Assembly: GCA_002418205.1 (NCBI GenBank)
Contig: DIDP01000081.1
Location: 1 to 31,980, forward strand
Direction: 5' to 3'
DNA: 31,980 nucleotides
DNA from: Anaerolineales bacterium UBA5797
GTDB lineage: Bacteria > Chloroflexota > Anaerolineae > Anaerolineales > Villigracilaceae
Shown here piece after piece: positions 31,980 through 31,980 of this stretch (the first letter of the stretch is position 1; every line of letters begins with the position of its first letter). Under the pieces are notes generated by a model. The model had not been told where the DNA came from, searched no databases, and was given only the letters and a program-made list of their open reading frames with translations. Both the position numbers and the translations under genes were made by a program.

Positions 31980-31980
31980 T

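Overview
The window looks like a chromosomal segment of a moderately GC-rich bacterium, most likely a Chloroflexota member of the Anaerolineae type. That placement is an inference from gene content and protein style: a fused membrane lycopene cyclase, a B12-binding MerR regulator, TspO-like protein, DesK-type kinases and GTG starts with strong Shine-Dalgarno sites. No rRNA, tRNA, CRISPR array or insertion sequence is visible.

Layout. (1) 1-1721, minus strand: a hydantoinase/dihydropyrimidinase cut by the window edge, a frameshifted S23-type four-helix-bundle gene and an unrecognised conserved-looking protein. (2) 1825-7394, plus strand: a NarL/LuxR response regulator, an intact DesK-type histidine kinase and a second kinase that stops exactly after its dimerisation/phosphoacceptor domain. 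A terminator and a palindrome follow, then a small acidic protein, a receiver-only regulator, a repetitive DUF2807 lipoprotein and a membrane acyltransferase. (3) 7448-13188: a convergent PLP enzyme, a small membrane protein, an orphan structured RNA with its own terminator, and a minus-strand set (MalY/PatB lyase, O-methyltransferase, SGNH hydrolase, TspO-like protein). (4) 13280-24221: a carotenoid and light-response block. crtB diverges from crtI across an unusually symmetric promoter pair. Downstream of crtI run a CarH-type B12 photoreceptor repressor, an MFS exporter, an unknown protein, a DNA photolyase, a DUF3267 metalloprotease-like protein, an alpha/beta hydrolase, a cytochrome P450 and a fused lycopene cyclase, several with 4-base start/stop overlaps. 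(5) 24130-29078, minus strand: MATE transporter, GT2 glycosyltransferase, AI-2E-family transporter, threonine synthase. (6) 29217-31979, plus strand: a FadR/GntR regulator behind a 26-bp palindrome, then an oligopeptide/nickel-type substrate-binding lipoprotein.

How they work together. CrtB and CrtI should make and desaturate phytoene, CrtY should cyclise lycopene, and the P450 could hydroxylate the product. The CarH-like protein has the light-sensing W-x9-EH motif and the cobalamin-binding E-x-H motif. Two in-phase 11-bp repeats that fit the published Thermus CarH half-site overlap the -35 element of the crtB promoter, next to the crtI -35. The simplest reading is a dark-repressed, light-induced photoprotection regulon (pigment plus DNA photorepair), like the crtB-litR-phr-CYP175A1 group of Thermus. 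Other items of note are the orphan RNA at 9590-9801, the kinase lacking its ATPase domain, and repeat-derived sequence that supplies the 3' end of the P450 gene.
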